NCBI GenBank assembly: GCA_027943335.1
Contig: BSBK01001158.1
Coordinates: 992,001-1,056,000, forward strand
From: Chamaecyparis obtusa
Lineage: Eukaryota > Streptophyta > Pinopsida > Cupressales > Cupressaceae
Length of the DNA stretch: 64,000 nt
Reading direction: 5' to 3'
Positions 10,270 to 22,470 of the stretch are shown here, one piece after another. The notes below the pieces were generated by a model, which saw nothing but the letters and a program-made list of their open reading frames with translations, was not told where the DNA came from and ran no database searches. The number at the start of each line of letters is the position of its first letter. Position 1 is the stretch's first letter. The translations under genes were made by a program, and so were the position numbers.

Positions 10270-11560
10270 TACAAAGTTCTATGAGGGAGAATCTCATCAA
10301 GGAGAAGTATAGCAGAGGATTGGTTAGATATTTTGGTCATGATAAAACCCTTTCTTTGGTTAGTGAGAATTATTATTGGCCACAGTTGCAGCAAGATGTT
10401 AAGAAGTTTGTATAAAGTTGCAAAGTATGTTAGATGGCGAAAGGAATGAAGTAGAATACATGGTTGTATCAACCATTACCTGTACTTGAGAAACTTTGGG
10501 AGGATATCAGTATGGATTTTGTTCTTGGTTTGTTGAGGACACAGTGGGGACATGATTCAATTTTTGTGGTAGTTGATAGCTTTTCAAAGGTGGCACATTT
10601 TATTCCCTGTAAGAAGACTAATGATGTTATTCATGTAGCAAAATTGTTTTTTAGAAAAGTGATGAGACTACATGGTTTGCCAAAGAGTATAGTTTTAGAT
10701 CGGGACACTAAGTTTGTTGGATATTTCTGGCGTACATTGTGGAAGAAGTTAAAGATAGATTTGACGTTTAGTTCATCACATCATCCACAGACTGATGGAT
10801 AGACAGAGGTGGTGAATAAGAGTTTGGGGAATTTGCTGAGATGTTTGGTTGGAGATAAGCCAACAAGATGGGATTTGATTTTACCACAAGTAGAATTTGC
10901 ATACAATAATTTTGTCAATAGGAGTACTAGTAAATCACCATTCTAGATTGTATATGGAAGTAGTCCCATAAATGCTTCAGAGTTGAGGAAGATAGATAAA
11001 GGAGAAATAAGTAGTGCTGAAGCTGAGGATTTTGTAGAACACTTGAAGAACATCCATGAGGAGGTGAGGAAGCATATTACCAAGATGAATGCGTAGTATA
11101 AGGATAAGGCAGATGAGAAAAGAAGGCATAAGGAATTTTAGGTTGGAGATGAATTCATGGTTCATTTATGGAAGGAGTGATTTCTAGTTGGTACATACAA
11201 AAAGCTGAAAATGAAAAAATTTGGGCCATTTAAGACACTAAAGAAGCATGATTCAGGAAATGCATATGAGGTAGAATTTCCTACTAAGTTGAATATTTCA
11301 CTAGTGTTTAACATTTCAGATTTGACAGAGTATCATGAGGGAGGTGTTGAAGATGAGATCATAGCAGGACAGTGGAGTATTCCAGAAACTAGTTTAGATA
11401 TTAAGGAGATTGAGGATATACTAGACAGTCATGTTGGCAGAAGCATAAGGAACAAGACATATGAAGAATATCCGGTCAAGTTGAAATGATGACCTGTTGA
11501 AGATTCATCATGGCTAATAAGGGAGGAGGTTAACTGTCTTGGTTTTCCTCTTCACACCTA
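10270..11560 (+). pseudogene. E1 integrase with C-terminal chromodomain
   Basis: The remnant includes the zinc-binding region (YYWPQLQQDV, CKVC), the catalytic core at 10464-10850 ([25 protein letters not shown]) and the GPF-type C-terminal domain at about 11215 (MKKFGPFKTLKKHDSGNAYEVE). A chromodomain at about 11395-11550 reads IEDILDSHVG, then YEEYPVK. In chromoviruses the chromodomain tethers integration to marked chromatin. Several in-frame stops are present. Confidence 0.87.
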
Positions 11561-11599
11561 AGACATGATGGGGTCACTTCTTAAATTACCCTGAGTGTC

Positions 11600-12453
11600 T
11601 GATGCAAGAGCATCCTAGGTATAAGAGCAATCTTGCATCACCCAAAAATATTTTTGTTTGCTTTTCAATAAGGGCTTTCTTGTGCAGAGCTACTATTTAT
11701 GGAAAAATTTTATTTTTAGTAAGTTGGTCATATGATCTCAAAATGTTTTGATTTCACTTCGAGAGGTTCATTTTCATCATATCAGCCTGCCAGTAAAGTT
11801 TCATTGATAGATCAAGTCTAGCGTTGTAGATATTGAAGATTTTCAGTACTGGCAGCAGGGTACAGAAACTTTGAACTTAGTTTTGAAGGCTTTAGAGGCC
11901 TCGAATGAGGTCAAAAATTTGGTTGAATGAAGCTTTCTTGATTTAGGCAGTGTAGAGCACTTCACGCCCTTTTTGAAATGGGGTCATAATAGTCAATTGA
12001 GTGAACAGGTGATGACTTATGGTCTCCAGAAGTTGGGTCACCTGAAATGTTGGAAAATGATTTTCCTTCAAAACTTTTGTTTGCATTTCAAAAGTTATTT
12101 TGAGCCAAATTTGATGTAATAAATTGTAAAATAAAATAATTCTAAGTTTGGTTGGCCTTATTGGCTAAAATTCTAGAACCTTCCCAGGTGGTGGAAAATT
12201 GCCTATATAAGGAAGGTTGTAGTGTTGTCTTAAGCAATTCAGGCAATTCTGGGTAGTCTGGGTAATGATTCAAGGCTTTGTCCTATAGAATATTGTAAAG
12301 GGAATGCCCATGTGGATTTGCATATTTTAATTCTAAAATTTGTAATTCCACATTTGTGGAGATATTGAGAAGCCATTTTCTATTCTTGCAAATTGTTGTT
12401 GTTTCTTTGTTTCTGTTATGTGTTTGTGGTATTAAGGGGATAAACCTTCATCA
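11600..12453 (+). repeat. E1 3' LTR
   Basis: TGATGCAAGAGC...CATCA. It pairs with 2126-2981 and shares the AGCCTGCCAGTAAAGTTTCA block and GCCTATATAAGGAAGG. Confidence 0.9.
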
Positions 12454-14575
12454 TAAATTCAATCAACCAATAGGATTTGAGAAAGTCATTCACATGGATC
12501 AAGCCAAATTCAATCTCAATCACTCAAAGTGAAAGAGCATCTTGTCCATTCATCTTGTCTACTTGTCCCAAGCTTTGAGGACACAATATTTAAATTGTCT
12601 TCAAAGGGTGGAACCAAAGACTCAACCAAGGCTTAATCATGATCAACACAACTACACCCCCTACCCTTGCATAAATGTATAAAAGAAAGGCTAAAATCAA
12701 TCATAATTCATAACCACACATCTTAGAATTGCATAGAACCTCTTGCATTTTATAGCTAGAAAGACAATTTAGAGTTAATTTGAGCATTTCTATTTGGAAT
12801 TGATTAATTAGCTTGTTTATCTTATCATTTCTCATTCTAGGATTATCATTAATGGTAGCTTGCTAAGAGCTTCACATTAACACTCTTAGATAGAGAGCTA
12901 CATGATGCTTAATTGTGCTTTTTTTGATAAATAGAGTTGCTAATTGTGGTTTATTTAGTTTCTATTTCATTTATTGTTCAATACTAATTCTATGAAGGTA
13001 CATTTCCTTGTACACACTAATTATTTTTATGAAGGATGTATTACAAAGACCCTTGTGTGTTTTTCATAACTATTATTCTTGTTTTAGTAGTTTAGAACAC
13101 ATTCCATTTGGGTTCCTAAAATGAACAATCTTTTTTTCGATGTATGTGTTGTGATAGGTGCATTTTGTTAATCCCAAAATGAAAGAATGAATGTATCGTC
13201 TCCCCTTTCTTTCATGGATCTTAGGTTTAACATAAATTCATTATATATTTTTAGAGGGCCTGCCTCCAAAACATTCCAAAACACTAGGTGAGAGAGAAGG
13301 TAAAGCCAAACCACTCTCAATCACTATATAAAATGAGTGTAGGCCAAAATCCTCACTATGAGTGCTAATTTCTTACCCTTGTCAATTTCTCAGTACACAT
13401 TTTCTACAAGAAGGAAGCCTCCTAAGGGAGAGAGAATGCACGAATCCCCAAATGAGAGTCCCTTACTAAAGATCCAAGTGTTTGTATTTTTCCAAAATCC
13501 TTCTATTTATTGGTGTAGGGGAACCCCATACCTCTGAAGCCATCCCACATTCTCATAGTTCTTGGTAGAGATAACAGTTCCTCAAGAAGTGATGACTAAA
13601 GAAATTCAAAGTTTTATGTGCCTTAGAAGCAAGCATTGTAGAGAGGATCAAGTGCCACAATAATTATAATCTATTTTCTCTAAATAAGTGCATCTTAGAT
13701 TTATCTATAGTGGAAATCCAACAAATATTGTCTCAGCTAGCTTGGGTTGTAAAGTGTTTGTGCATAAAGTTAAAACATCCATTTCTACTTGATGTGTCTT
13801 ATGTGAGTGTTATAAACAATTGCATTTTTCAAAACCTCACCATCACATTTCAAAACTATCTCAAAACATTCAAAACCATTTCAAAATTGTGTCAAAACAT
13901 TCAAGACTATTGTTATAAACTTTTCAAAACATGGAATTTTAAGAAAGCCTTGGAGTCTATTACAACTTTAGGTTAGACTTTTTATTTAGTCCTTATATTT
14001 ACCCTTAGTAAGTCCTCATTATTTCCTTATTTATTTACCTTGGCTATTTCCTTTTCATATCATTATCGCTTGGTATAATTGCATATTACATTACCCTTAT
14101 CATATTGTCCTTGGATTTTGCACTTACAATCTATCAAAAACTTTGTAAAATCCCAAAAATTCAAGTTTAAGGGTTTTACCTTATGTTATGGAAAATGATC
14201 TTGACCTTATATTAAATTTATCCTTTTGTCATTTTTATTATTAAATCAATACCCAATCTTTTCAATGACAAGTTTTACTTGGTCATTTATCTTTTAAGTT
14301 GTCCTTTTGGTCTTTTAAAAGGTCTTGATCCTATTTTGATTTCCTAAGGTCCTACCCTTAGGTTTTCATTTGTAAGGTTTTTCAAAGTCTAAAATCCCAA
14401 ATTAGTTGCATTTTAATCCCCCTTAGTTTGCATCATCATCCCTAACTTGTATTTTTACCAAATTCTAAAAATCCAAAAACATAGTTGCATTTCATAAACC
14501 TTAGTTTTCACCCTTGCATAATCACCCTCTAATTGCATTCTCCAAAGTCAAATTCCAAAAAAATAGCTTGCATAT
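12454..14575. other. Unassigned AT-rich sequence between E1 and E3
   Basis: I see no convincing gene. The stretch contains a small degenerate array of AAAACATTCAAAACCATTTC-like words at about 13835-13930 and long T-rich tracts at 13980-14560. It may be the remainder of the R0 LTR plus older DNA, but no diagnostic ends were found. The 88-codon open frame at 13710 is low-complexity and unsupported. Confidence 0.5.
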
Positions 14576-17500
14576 TGTTAGCCTATTTTCCTATCATAGC
14601 CAAAATCTAAAGAAAATGGCCTATTCCTGTGAAAACCCTAAGAAAATTGTCTTGCCCTAGTTGCAACTTGTTTTTTATAACCTGTGAGATTAACCATGGA
14701 TAGTACAAGATGTATACATGTTCCATTCCAAATCACATGGCCTAATGTGAAAAAAATAGGGAGATATACTAATTTTTGAGGTTTGGGAACTAGGGTTTTA
14801 TGCCATGTCTAGGGGCTTCATGAAAATTGTTTAAGTCCAAAAACCTTAGCCAAGGTCTATTTCTTCATTACCTTTTCTTGGCCACTTAAGTCCCCTTTCT
14901 ACACATGCCTTATTTCCTTTCCTAGGATATTATGTTTCTATTCAGAGATTACATGACTAAGGTGTTCACCAGATCTCCAGGTTCTTGGGTGGTTAGTCAT
15001 TTCATTCGGTGATCTGATGGCTGCAGTGGTCGCATATTCTCCTGATCTTGGCGGCTAAGTTCCTAACATCCAGTGACTTGGCAAATGGTTATGCTTTCCT
15101 TTAGTTGCTGCATCTCCAAATGATCTGGTCAAGTATGATAACATTCAAAGATTGAATGAGGATTGTTGATGTTGATCTTGATTGACGACCGGAGCGTGTT
15201 CTCGTAAAGAAACCCATGGTTAAGAAAATATCCAGTGATTGTAAGTTTTCTTCAGTCGCTTATTCTCCAGATGGCCTGGGTTAAGTCAAAGGTTAGCATC
15301 AAGTCTAGGCATGATGGTTAAGTCATAGATTCAGTGACTTGGTGACTGAGTATTCATGTGTTATCTTGATTCTGGCAGTTAGTGCCTAGACATTCAAAAA
15401 ATTAGCATACACGGTTATCTCTTGATCTCTAAATGAAACAACTAAGTCATGAAACATCTAGTGAATTAGTGAGGACCATAGGATGATTGCAAGATTAATT
15501 ACTGGTGCTTGATCTCATGATTTATCTAAGGTTAGGTAAAGGATTTGATGACTTGGTGAATAAAGGCTATCGCATGTTCTCCGAATGTAACCGAGGTTAA
15601 GTGAAATGTTCCAAGATCTAGAAAAAGCTTTAGTCATGTGTTCGCTGGATAAGATGAGTTAATTCATGGGGTTATAAGGTATTCAACTAATCAATGAGGA
15701 CCACAAGATGAAGATAGGATCAATGGCTAGCACTTATTCTCTTGATAAAACTTAGGGTTAGGAAAAGACTTGGAGATCCAGTGAATGCCTTCAGTTGCGT
15801 GTTCTCTGAACCAAGCAAGGGTTAAGTTAAAAATTAAGAGATCATAATGTTTCTTTAGTCACTGGATCACTAGATAAGGTTGAGTTAAGGCTGAAGACCG
15901 GGAGATTGATTATGAGCTGTGGATGAAGTCTTGATCTAACAGTTGTTGTTGGATCTCTGAATAAAACCTCAGGTTAAGGAAATGCTCAACGATCATGTGA
16001 ATGCTTCATTCACATGATCTCCAGACCAAACCCTATATTAGAAAAGTATTCTAAGATTAGGAGAACTCCTTCAAACGTGTGTTCACTGGATGAATTGAGG
16101 TTAAAGGAGGCTTGTCGAAGTTAAAGTGGGTCCAGTTGCTAGGTGTGCCAATGTGTTCTATTTTGATTGGATGTCGAGCTATGATGATGTGGCCAAGTAA
16201 TTTTAAAAGGCTTAATTGACTGCTGTGATGATTTTTGAGAGCCACTTGATGTGCTGGGAAAAGACTAAGATCAATGGCCATGTTTTAAACTTGATCAATT
16301 AGCTGTTGCTGCCAAGATTTGAATATTTTTCTAGGGTTTCTTTGTAGGGTTTGTTACAATGGGCCAAAAAATGACAAAGCTGAATCAGATTTGTTTCTTT
16401 CCGGGATGGTTGCAGGTAAAGAAATGATGAATAAGATATGCATAGCCATCTGATTTGATTTTCTTCATGATGTTCCATGCCGAGTTAATGCTGAGGACTG
16501 ATGTTTTAACATGGGCGACTAGGGTTTTTTGGATGTCAGAATGATTTCCATGCTCTGATTCACACAAGTTTCCTCTTGGTGGTCCTGGAATTTAATTTTG
16601 TTTTTTCTACGACAAGAAATCGGTTGAAATTGTAATGGTAGTTAGCCTATTTATGATGAAACCCAAATAATTATACAATCAGATTTTGATCTGATCCTCC
16701 CAGGTTTCTAGGCTTTTTCTTGCATTCTTTCATTTCTTGTTGTGTTTGGTGGTTGAGGTTGTTGTAGACCTAATTTTGCCTTAAATGATCCGTAGCTTAT
16801 TGCAATCCTTTATAAGGATTTCCAAGATCATTCAGAAGGGTTCCATGTTTTGGTAACCTTTAGGCATTCCTGATTCTCTATAATTTTCTCAAAGCTGGTT
16901 CCAGGAGTGGTTCCTTCCTGTAAATATATTTCCTTCTTCTTTGCATATAAGGTGTTCCCTCTTTCCTTTTTGGCTTGGAGAGTAGAATATAAATTGTAAC
17001 AGTTTGTCCTATGAATAAGATCTCAATACTTTCATACTACTTCAGATTGTCTCCATTTGGTTCTTGAACTTGTTGATTAGAGCATCAGTGGTGTTTTACT
17101 CTTTTTATTGTATCTCTAAAGATGTCTGCAATAGAGTTATTTTCATAGAAACAACTAAGTTTATGACTGGTTTTTAGATGTGTATGAGTTGGGATATCAA
17201 GGGTATCTCATGCTTGTCTTTTAGTAGATGCTAATTAATGTATTTCTTATTTCTAAGTCTCTTCTAAGGGGAGGGTTAAAGTCCTTTGAATAGGTAGTTG
17301 GATATCTGAGTACATAGGTAGATTTCTAAGTAGGATCTAATCAATGGTGTATGTTTGATGTAAGGCATCAACATTTTATAATGTATTGTCTTCTCTATTC
17401 ATAGCTCTTTGATGCAGTGATTTATTTGACTTTGTTGCCCATTGGATAAGGCACTGGTCTATGAGAGACTTGGGGTATTTCAGGGGTCCATTCAACCTAA

Positions 17501-17898
17501 AAAATTTAAATGAAATCATTTTCCCTTTCATGTTTGATAGGAGGAGTTAGGTGTAGTTTCTAGTTTTGAGGCTTACTCTATGCAAGAGGGATATTGTACA
17601 AGATATGGTCAACATTTACTGAGGTACTTGTTACCTTAAATGAGTTTGAAAGCTATTCCACAGTCATATATCTATGGGCTTGTTGTTTTTCAAAAGAAGT
17701 CATGTATGTGTAGATAAGGTATACTCGCCCGAGTGATGTGGAGCTGAAAGTGAAGAAGGTCTTTGCACCTTATGCTGCTGGACTTTTCTTGTCCCTTTTC
17801 TGCTGATGGTGCTAAGTTTATTTTCCAAGTTCTTAGTCCCACAATTTGGTCCTCAAGTTCCCACCTAGGAAAGGGGGTTGCAAGAAAAAAAACCAACA
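14576..17898 (+). repeat. E3 5' LTR (about 3.3 kb)
   Basis: It begins TGTTAGCC and ends CCAACA, 3 bases before the primer site. The first 930 bases align with 50715-51668. Much of it is built from loosely repeated modules around GTGACTTGG, AGTCGC, TTCTCC and GGTTAAG. Its small open frames are not credible. Confidence 0.8.
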
Positions 17899-17901
17899 AA
17901 A

Positions 17902-17920
17902 TGGTGACTCTGCTAGGGAG
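17902..17920 (+). other. E3 primer-binding site (Tat/Ogre type)
   Basis: TGGTGACTCTGCTAGGGAG is close to the TGGCGACTCTGCTGGGGA sequence that I recall for Tat/Ogre-lineage primer sites. Confidence 0.7.
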
Positions 17921-18279
17921 GCCATAGTATAAAGTCTGTTAAAAAGAAATTTTTCTAAATATTCTCACCAAGTGTGGGTGGTGACTCTGAGTTCTCTGTT
18001 TGATCAGTGTAGTCCTTGATAAATAGTGTATAAAATCCATGTGAAGTTTTGTGTTGATTGGAAGGAGATACAAAAACAAGTGTGGTATTTTTTTCTTCAA
18101 GGAGGTGGCAACTCTACAAAGCAAAGAACCTGATGGAGCTACAAAGAAGGCTCTAGATCTGCCCTGCTTTCCATTCAACAAGTCAAGTTTTAGCTGTAGT
18201 ACTTTTAGGTATTTTGACTTTTTTGTTGCCATTTTTTAATGAAAATCAAGTATAAGAAATGTTTCCCTATCAAGTGTTC
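17921..18279 (+). other. E3 leader, interrupted by E4
   Basis: No open frame of note was found. Its last five bases, TGTTC (18275-18279), are duplicated at 27568-27572 and mark the E4 insertion. Confidence 0.6.
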
Positions 18280-19438
18280 TATTAGGAATGAATGCTAAAT
18301 GTTTGGCAACCATTCTGTAGTAGTTGTTGTTGCATTCATGACTATGATTGTCATTGATGTCAACCCAGTGATCTTCTAGAGACTTGCAGAGAAGCAGATA
18401 GAGTTTGAATTAGCGCACGTGGGATATTGTAGTTGGAAAAATGTGATGTTGAGGATATACTCTTTGATATGTTATATGTCTATGGTTAAGAGCATAGACA
18501 ATAATTATTTTATTCATGGAAGTTATGAGCATTTTGGTGGAAGCAGTATTCAGGAAAAGTTCTTGAGTAGCGATTTGTAGAAATCAGATGATATCTCCTA
18601 ATCAGGATGGAATCTAGTTATGCACAGTTAAAGGGAAGTTGAAGACACATTGATAGTGATGTGGATGATAGTGCAAACTTTTAGGTTGCATGAATGAAGA
18701 TTTATTGTATTTGGAAGCGGACAATTTTGTGTATTTTTGATGTAGCGTGTGGAAGCTTTTATTTTGTAATTGTATGCTGACTCATTTGTAATTATTTGAG
18801 TGTGGTATAAAGGAAGGAATGTTTTTCCTTGTTGTATATGGTTGAATGAGTGGATGAATATGAAGTGAAGAAAAGAGCTAAATGTGAAAGTGAGTTGTGA
18901 AGGAAGACATGCGAAGAACAGAGATATGAAGTTGAGATCTCGTGTAACAGTGAGTGCGGTTTGGCACAGTCAGAGAAGAGGTAACATATTATTCTATTGA
19001 GTAATACAAAGATTATTTAGATAGTGTGTTCAGTGATCTTACTCTGAAGCTATTTGGGTAGTGGGTCCTTCTATCTTCCATAACTCTTAATAGGGTTAGA
19101 ATCTTTTAACAGGGATACAAAATCTCTTAACAGGGATTCATATGCACTAAATATATTTCATTAGACTCCTAATAGAGTCCATCCTTTCACAAGAAATATT
19201 CATATTAGTGCATCTTTTGTGGGCATCATTCCCACTAGGGTTTACTCTTTGATCAAGAGGTTCCATAGTCAACATATCTTGTGTCATTGTGTTATTGTGT
19301 ATGAATATCTTTCTATGGTTGGTAATTGTATTACTTACATGGTTTAATGCTGTTGAAGATGATGAAAGTTATAATTATCTGATAACTGATTCACCCCCCC
19401 CCCCTCTAAGTTATCTTGATGGAATTTAATTTCTAACA
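18280..19438 (+). repeat. E4 5' LTR
   Basis: It starts TATTAGGAATGAATGC (a changed TG terminus; the 3' copy has TGTTAAGAATGAATGC) and ends TTCTAACA. It carries a run of about 11 C residues after TGATTCA near the end. Confidence 0.9.
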
Positions 19439-19440
19439 AT

Positions 19441-19452
19441 TGGTATCAGAGC
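19441..19452 (+). other. E4 primer-binding site (tRNA-iMet)
   Basis: TGGTATCAGAGC starts two bases after the LTR. Confidence 0.9.
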
Positions 19453-19494
19453 GACAGGTCCTTGAAATTTTTTTTTAACAACTTAAGGAGATCC

Positions 19495-20022
19495 ATGGTG
19501 AATTTCAGGAAAGAAAGCCCTATGTTTGATGGAGCAAATTTTGACAGCTGGAAAGAAAAGATGAAGACACACCTACTATGTTTAGGACTAGGTTATTGGT
19601 TGATTACAAAGAATGATAAGACTATCATTGAAGAGGATAATCTTGAAACATGTACTCTTGATGAGAGAGATCCATTCATGTGTAACATACTTGCAAGAGA
19701 AGCACTTTTGACAACCCTTCCGGAGAATGAGTACAGTCAGGTAAAATGTTTGAAAAAATCTCATGAAATTTGGAAAACTTTACACTCTACTTTTGAAGGT
19801 GATAAACATGCAAAAAGAGTTAGATTACATACTTGGATATGTGCATTTGAAGATATAAGAATGTTGGAAGATGAATTTGTTAGAAGCTATATTGGTAGAA
19901 TGTTAGAAATTGTTACAGGCATAAAATCTTGTGGAGGAACAAAGACAAAGAATGAAGTAATATGGAAAATTCTAAGGACATTGACTCCTATATTTAAGTA
20001 AACAACATAGATATTTGAACAA
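19495..20022 (+). pseudogene. gag: E4 gag, N-terminal part (UBN2-type)
   Basis: ATG at 19495 opens a frame with FDGANFDSWKEKMKTHL, the usual start of copia Gag, and WKTLHSTFEGD in the UBN2-type capsid domain. It stops with TAA at 19999-20001, shortly before E5. The remainder resumes after 22470. Confidence 0.85.
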
Positions 20023-20027
20023 GTTAT

Positions 20028-20352
20028 TGTTAGATTAGGTGAAAAACTAATCTCCCAAGAACACTTGCATGCATAACCCTGTCACATGGAAGAAGCAAAG
20101 AACAGAAAGCAAGAAAATCATGGAGGCCAAAAAGCCAGAGACATCATATGCACATTCAAAAAACAATCTATTATGAATAATGCATTCAGTTGCTAAAAAA
20201 TACAAAGAGGGAATCCTTATAAAAGGATACTGAAACCCTACAGGAGAAAACCCTAAAGAATAATAAGATGCCTAAGTCTAACTTAAGTGTAGAGAATAAT
20301 AGACTAATAATTAAATTAATTAATTATTTGCTATAATATGACTACTCTAACA
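20028..20352 (-). repeat. E5 3' LTR
   Basis: On the plus strand it begins TGTTAGATTAGG and ends CTCTAACA. The AGATTAG/CTAATCT inverted repeat near its edge is shared with the other copy. Confidence 0.92.
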
Positions 20353-21639
20353 CCCCCCCTTAAGTGTAACTTAGGGAGAAGCTAAACAACTAAGGACTAA
20401 AAGATGCATGAAAACAAAAATGCATGAAAGAGCTATGGGTCCCGGCAACAAGGCCTGATCAGGTACCCAAGTACAAGAAATAAACTAGATGAAGGAAACA
20501 AAGCCTCCAATCTAGGGAATGTCCCAAAGAAAGGAACAAGAAAGAGCATGAAGCATCTCCGAAGCATGAAGTTGCAAACATTGTCAGAAGAAACTGCTGG
20601 AACCCCCACTGAAATAGTGCATGACCAGGTAGAGAAGACAAAGTCTGAAGAGCTGATCAATCGAAGAGGTGGCCTCCAAAAGCAGGAATGAATGAGTGTC
20701 TATATAGTAGATGATCCATCTCATTGAAATGCATAGGTGCCTAGCCACTGCATCCACCTAGTACATAGGAACAAAAACTGTATACGTAGATCACTCAATC
20801 GAACCAAGGAAGTAATAGAACCAACAGGTGAACCCCCCCATAATGCTGAATAGGGAGAGGGGTGACAGGAACACTGAAATGCAATGCCAGAAACATCTAC
20901 AAGAAGAAGAATTAGGAACACCAACAGTGCAACAGAAGTACAAGTACAGGATAAAAGGCAGTGTCATAGACACACAACATGGGCCAATGTCATGGAAGGT
21001 ACACTGACTTGATAAAGGTGGATGAGCACAAAAGGCAAAACATCATAACCCCCATGGCACTTTATAACTAAGTGCAAGTACAAACAAACACAAGGAGTAC
21101 AAGATCTCAAATATGAAAAAGTAGGCACTTTATCTCAGTGTGTTTACAGAAAAGAAATGAAACAGAAGAGAAGCATACAATGCTCAGAAGTCAGAAAGAA
21201 GAGTGAGCTAGAAGAACAGAAGAAGAGATCCCAGGACTTGTAGAACCCAAGTAATCCGCCAGAGTGTGAAAGTGCAAAACTCAGAGGAGAGAAAACCTAG
21301 AGTAGAATCTGGATAAAAGACCCCTGCAACTGAAAAACTCACTAAACCAACTTTCTGACAATATAAGGTGAGCCCAAAAATGAGGCCGGATGAGCGAGAT
21401 ATAGCTCCCGGAAGGCAAAAAATAAACATCACCTTTGACAGAAAAAAAATACTATCAAAATAGTAGAGCCAAAAAATCTTACCTCCATAATTGGAAAGAG
21501 CTCAGAAAAAGCTTTTTGACGATATAAAGAAGTCCAAAAAAGACCTCCGTATGCTCAAGATATTGCAAAAAATGCCCAGGTACCCTTAAAAGGCTTCAAA
21601 ATAAATTTTTAAGCCCCTGGGGCTAGAAAACACAAAGCC
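20353..21639. other. E5 interior, non-coding
   Basis: It begins with a C-run (polypurine tract of the minus-strand element) and continues as unrecognised sequence without a long frame on either strand. Confidence 0.6.
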
Positions 21640-21873
21640 CCTGAGCACATGGCGTGCGCAGGGGGCTAAACTCAGAACTCTTGGTCACCCATGTGACCAC
21701 CGTAGGGCTTAAAACCCGCCGGGCCGGCAGGGCGGAGCGGAGTGGGACCGAGAGGTGGCGCATAGTGCGGTGGAGCTGGGAGGGGCCGACGGAGGAGGCC
21801 AGCGGGGCGGCGGAGGAGCTGGCGGCGGCTCTACAGCGGAGTGGGGGCTGCGGGGTGGCCGCTCGGTGGCACC
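21640..21873. other. GC-rich block inside E5, possible captured sequence
   Basis: About 230 bases are strongly GC-rich with many CG dinucleotides (GGCGGCGG, GCCGGGCCGGCAGGGCGG), unlike the AT-rich DNA on both sides. A plus-strand frame of 88 codons crosses it, but I recognise no protein. It could be a transduced fragment of a host gene or an element-specific structured region. Confidence 0.45.
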
Positions 21874-22129
21874 TTTTGAAAAATAAAGGCTACATTATAT
21901 TTAACACAAAAATCAATTAAAAATTAATTTTTTTGTAATTTTTTTTTGGTTTCCGTGCCCGTACGGCCTTAGGAGGCTAAAAAATTCACCCAGAAGTCCC
22001 AGAGGTCAAAAATAACAAATTTTATATGGTTTTTGACTCTCCTGAGCCTTCTGAGCGCAATGGTAGCATCTATTTTTGTTCTTACTTCTGAATCACTTCA
22101 AAAAAACACAAACAACGAGCAGCAAGATG

Positions 22130-22141
22130 GCTCTGATACCA
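22130..22141 (-). other. E5 primer-binding site (tRNA-iMet)
   Basis: The plus strand reads GCTCTGATACCA directly against the LTR, which is the reverse complement of TGGTATCAGAGC. Confidence 0.9.
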
Positions 22142-22465
22142 TGTTAGATTAGGTGAAAAACTAATCTCCCAAGAACACCTGCATGCATAACCCTATCACA
22201 TGGAAGAAGCAAAGAACAGAAAGCAAGAAAATCATGGAGGCCAAAAAGCAGAGACATCATATGCACATTCAAAAAACAATCTATTATGAATAATGCATTG
22301 AGTTGCTAAAAAATACAAAGAGGGAATCCTTATAAAAGGATACCGAAACCCTAAAGGAGAAAACCTTAAAGAATAATAAGATGCCTAAGTCTAACTTAAG
22401 TGTAGAGAATAATAGACTAATAATTAAATAAATTAATTATTTTCTATAATATGACTACTCTAACA
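22142..22465 (-). repeat. E5 5' LTR
   Basis: Near-identical to 20028-20352. It adjoins the minus-strand primer site. Confidence 0.92.
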
Positions 22466-22470
22466 GTTAT

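Larger units (their letters stand above)
2126..12453 (+). mobile_element. E1: Ty3/gypsy chromovirus LTR retrotransposon, interrupted by E2
   Basis: The LTRs at 2126-2981 and 11600-12453 (856 and 854 bp) begin TGATG and end CATCA, and they share diagnostic stretches that the E2 LTRs lack. A tRNA-iMet-type primer site follows the left LTR. Between them lie remnants of gag, protease, RT, RNase H, integrase and a C-terminal chromodomain, in the chromovirus order. Many stop codons make it defective. The 5-bp flanks (GGAAT on the left, TAAAT on the right) do not match well, so no clean target-site duplication is claimed. Confidence 0.9.
20028..22465 (-). mobile_element. E5: small non-autonomous LTR retrotransposon nested in E4 gag
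   Basis: The LTRs at 20028-20352 and 22142-22465 (325 and 324 bp) are flanked by perfect GTTAT duplications at 20023-20027 and 22466-22470. The primer site TGGTATCAGAGC reads on the minus strand at 22141-22130, and an AAGGGGGGG purine tract lies beside the left LTR, so the element is oriented right to left. The 1.79-kb interior has no coding region I can support. It must depend on enzymes of another element. Its primer site matches that of E4-type copia elements. Confidence 0.93.

Noticed and set aside
13710..13976. 88-codon frame in the unassigned region
   Set aside because: Low-complexity, overlaps a degenerate repeat of AAAACATTCAAAACC words, and no motif is recognised.
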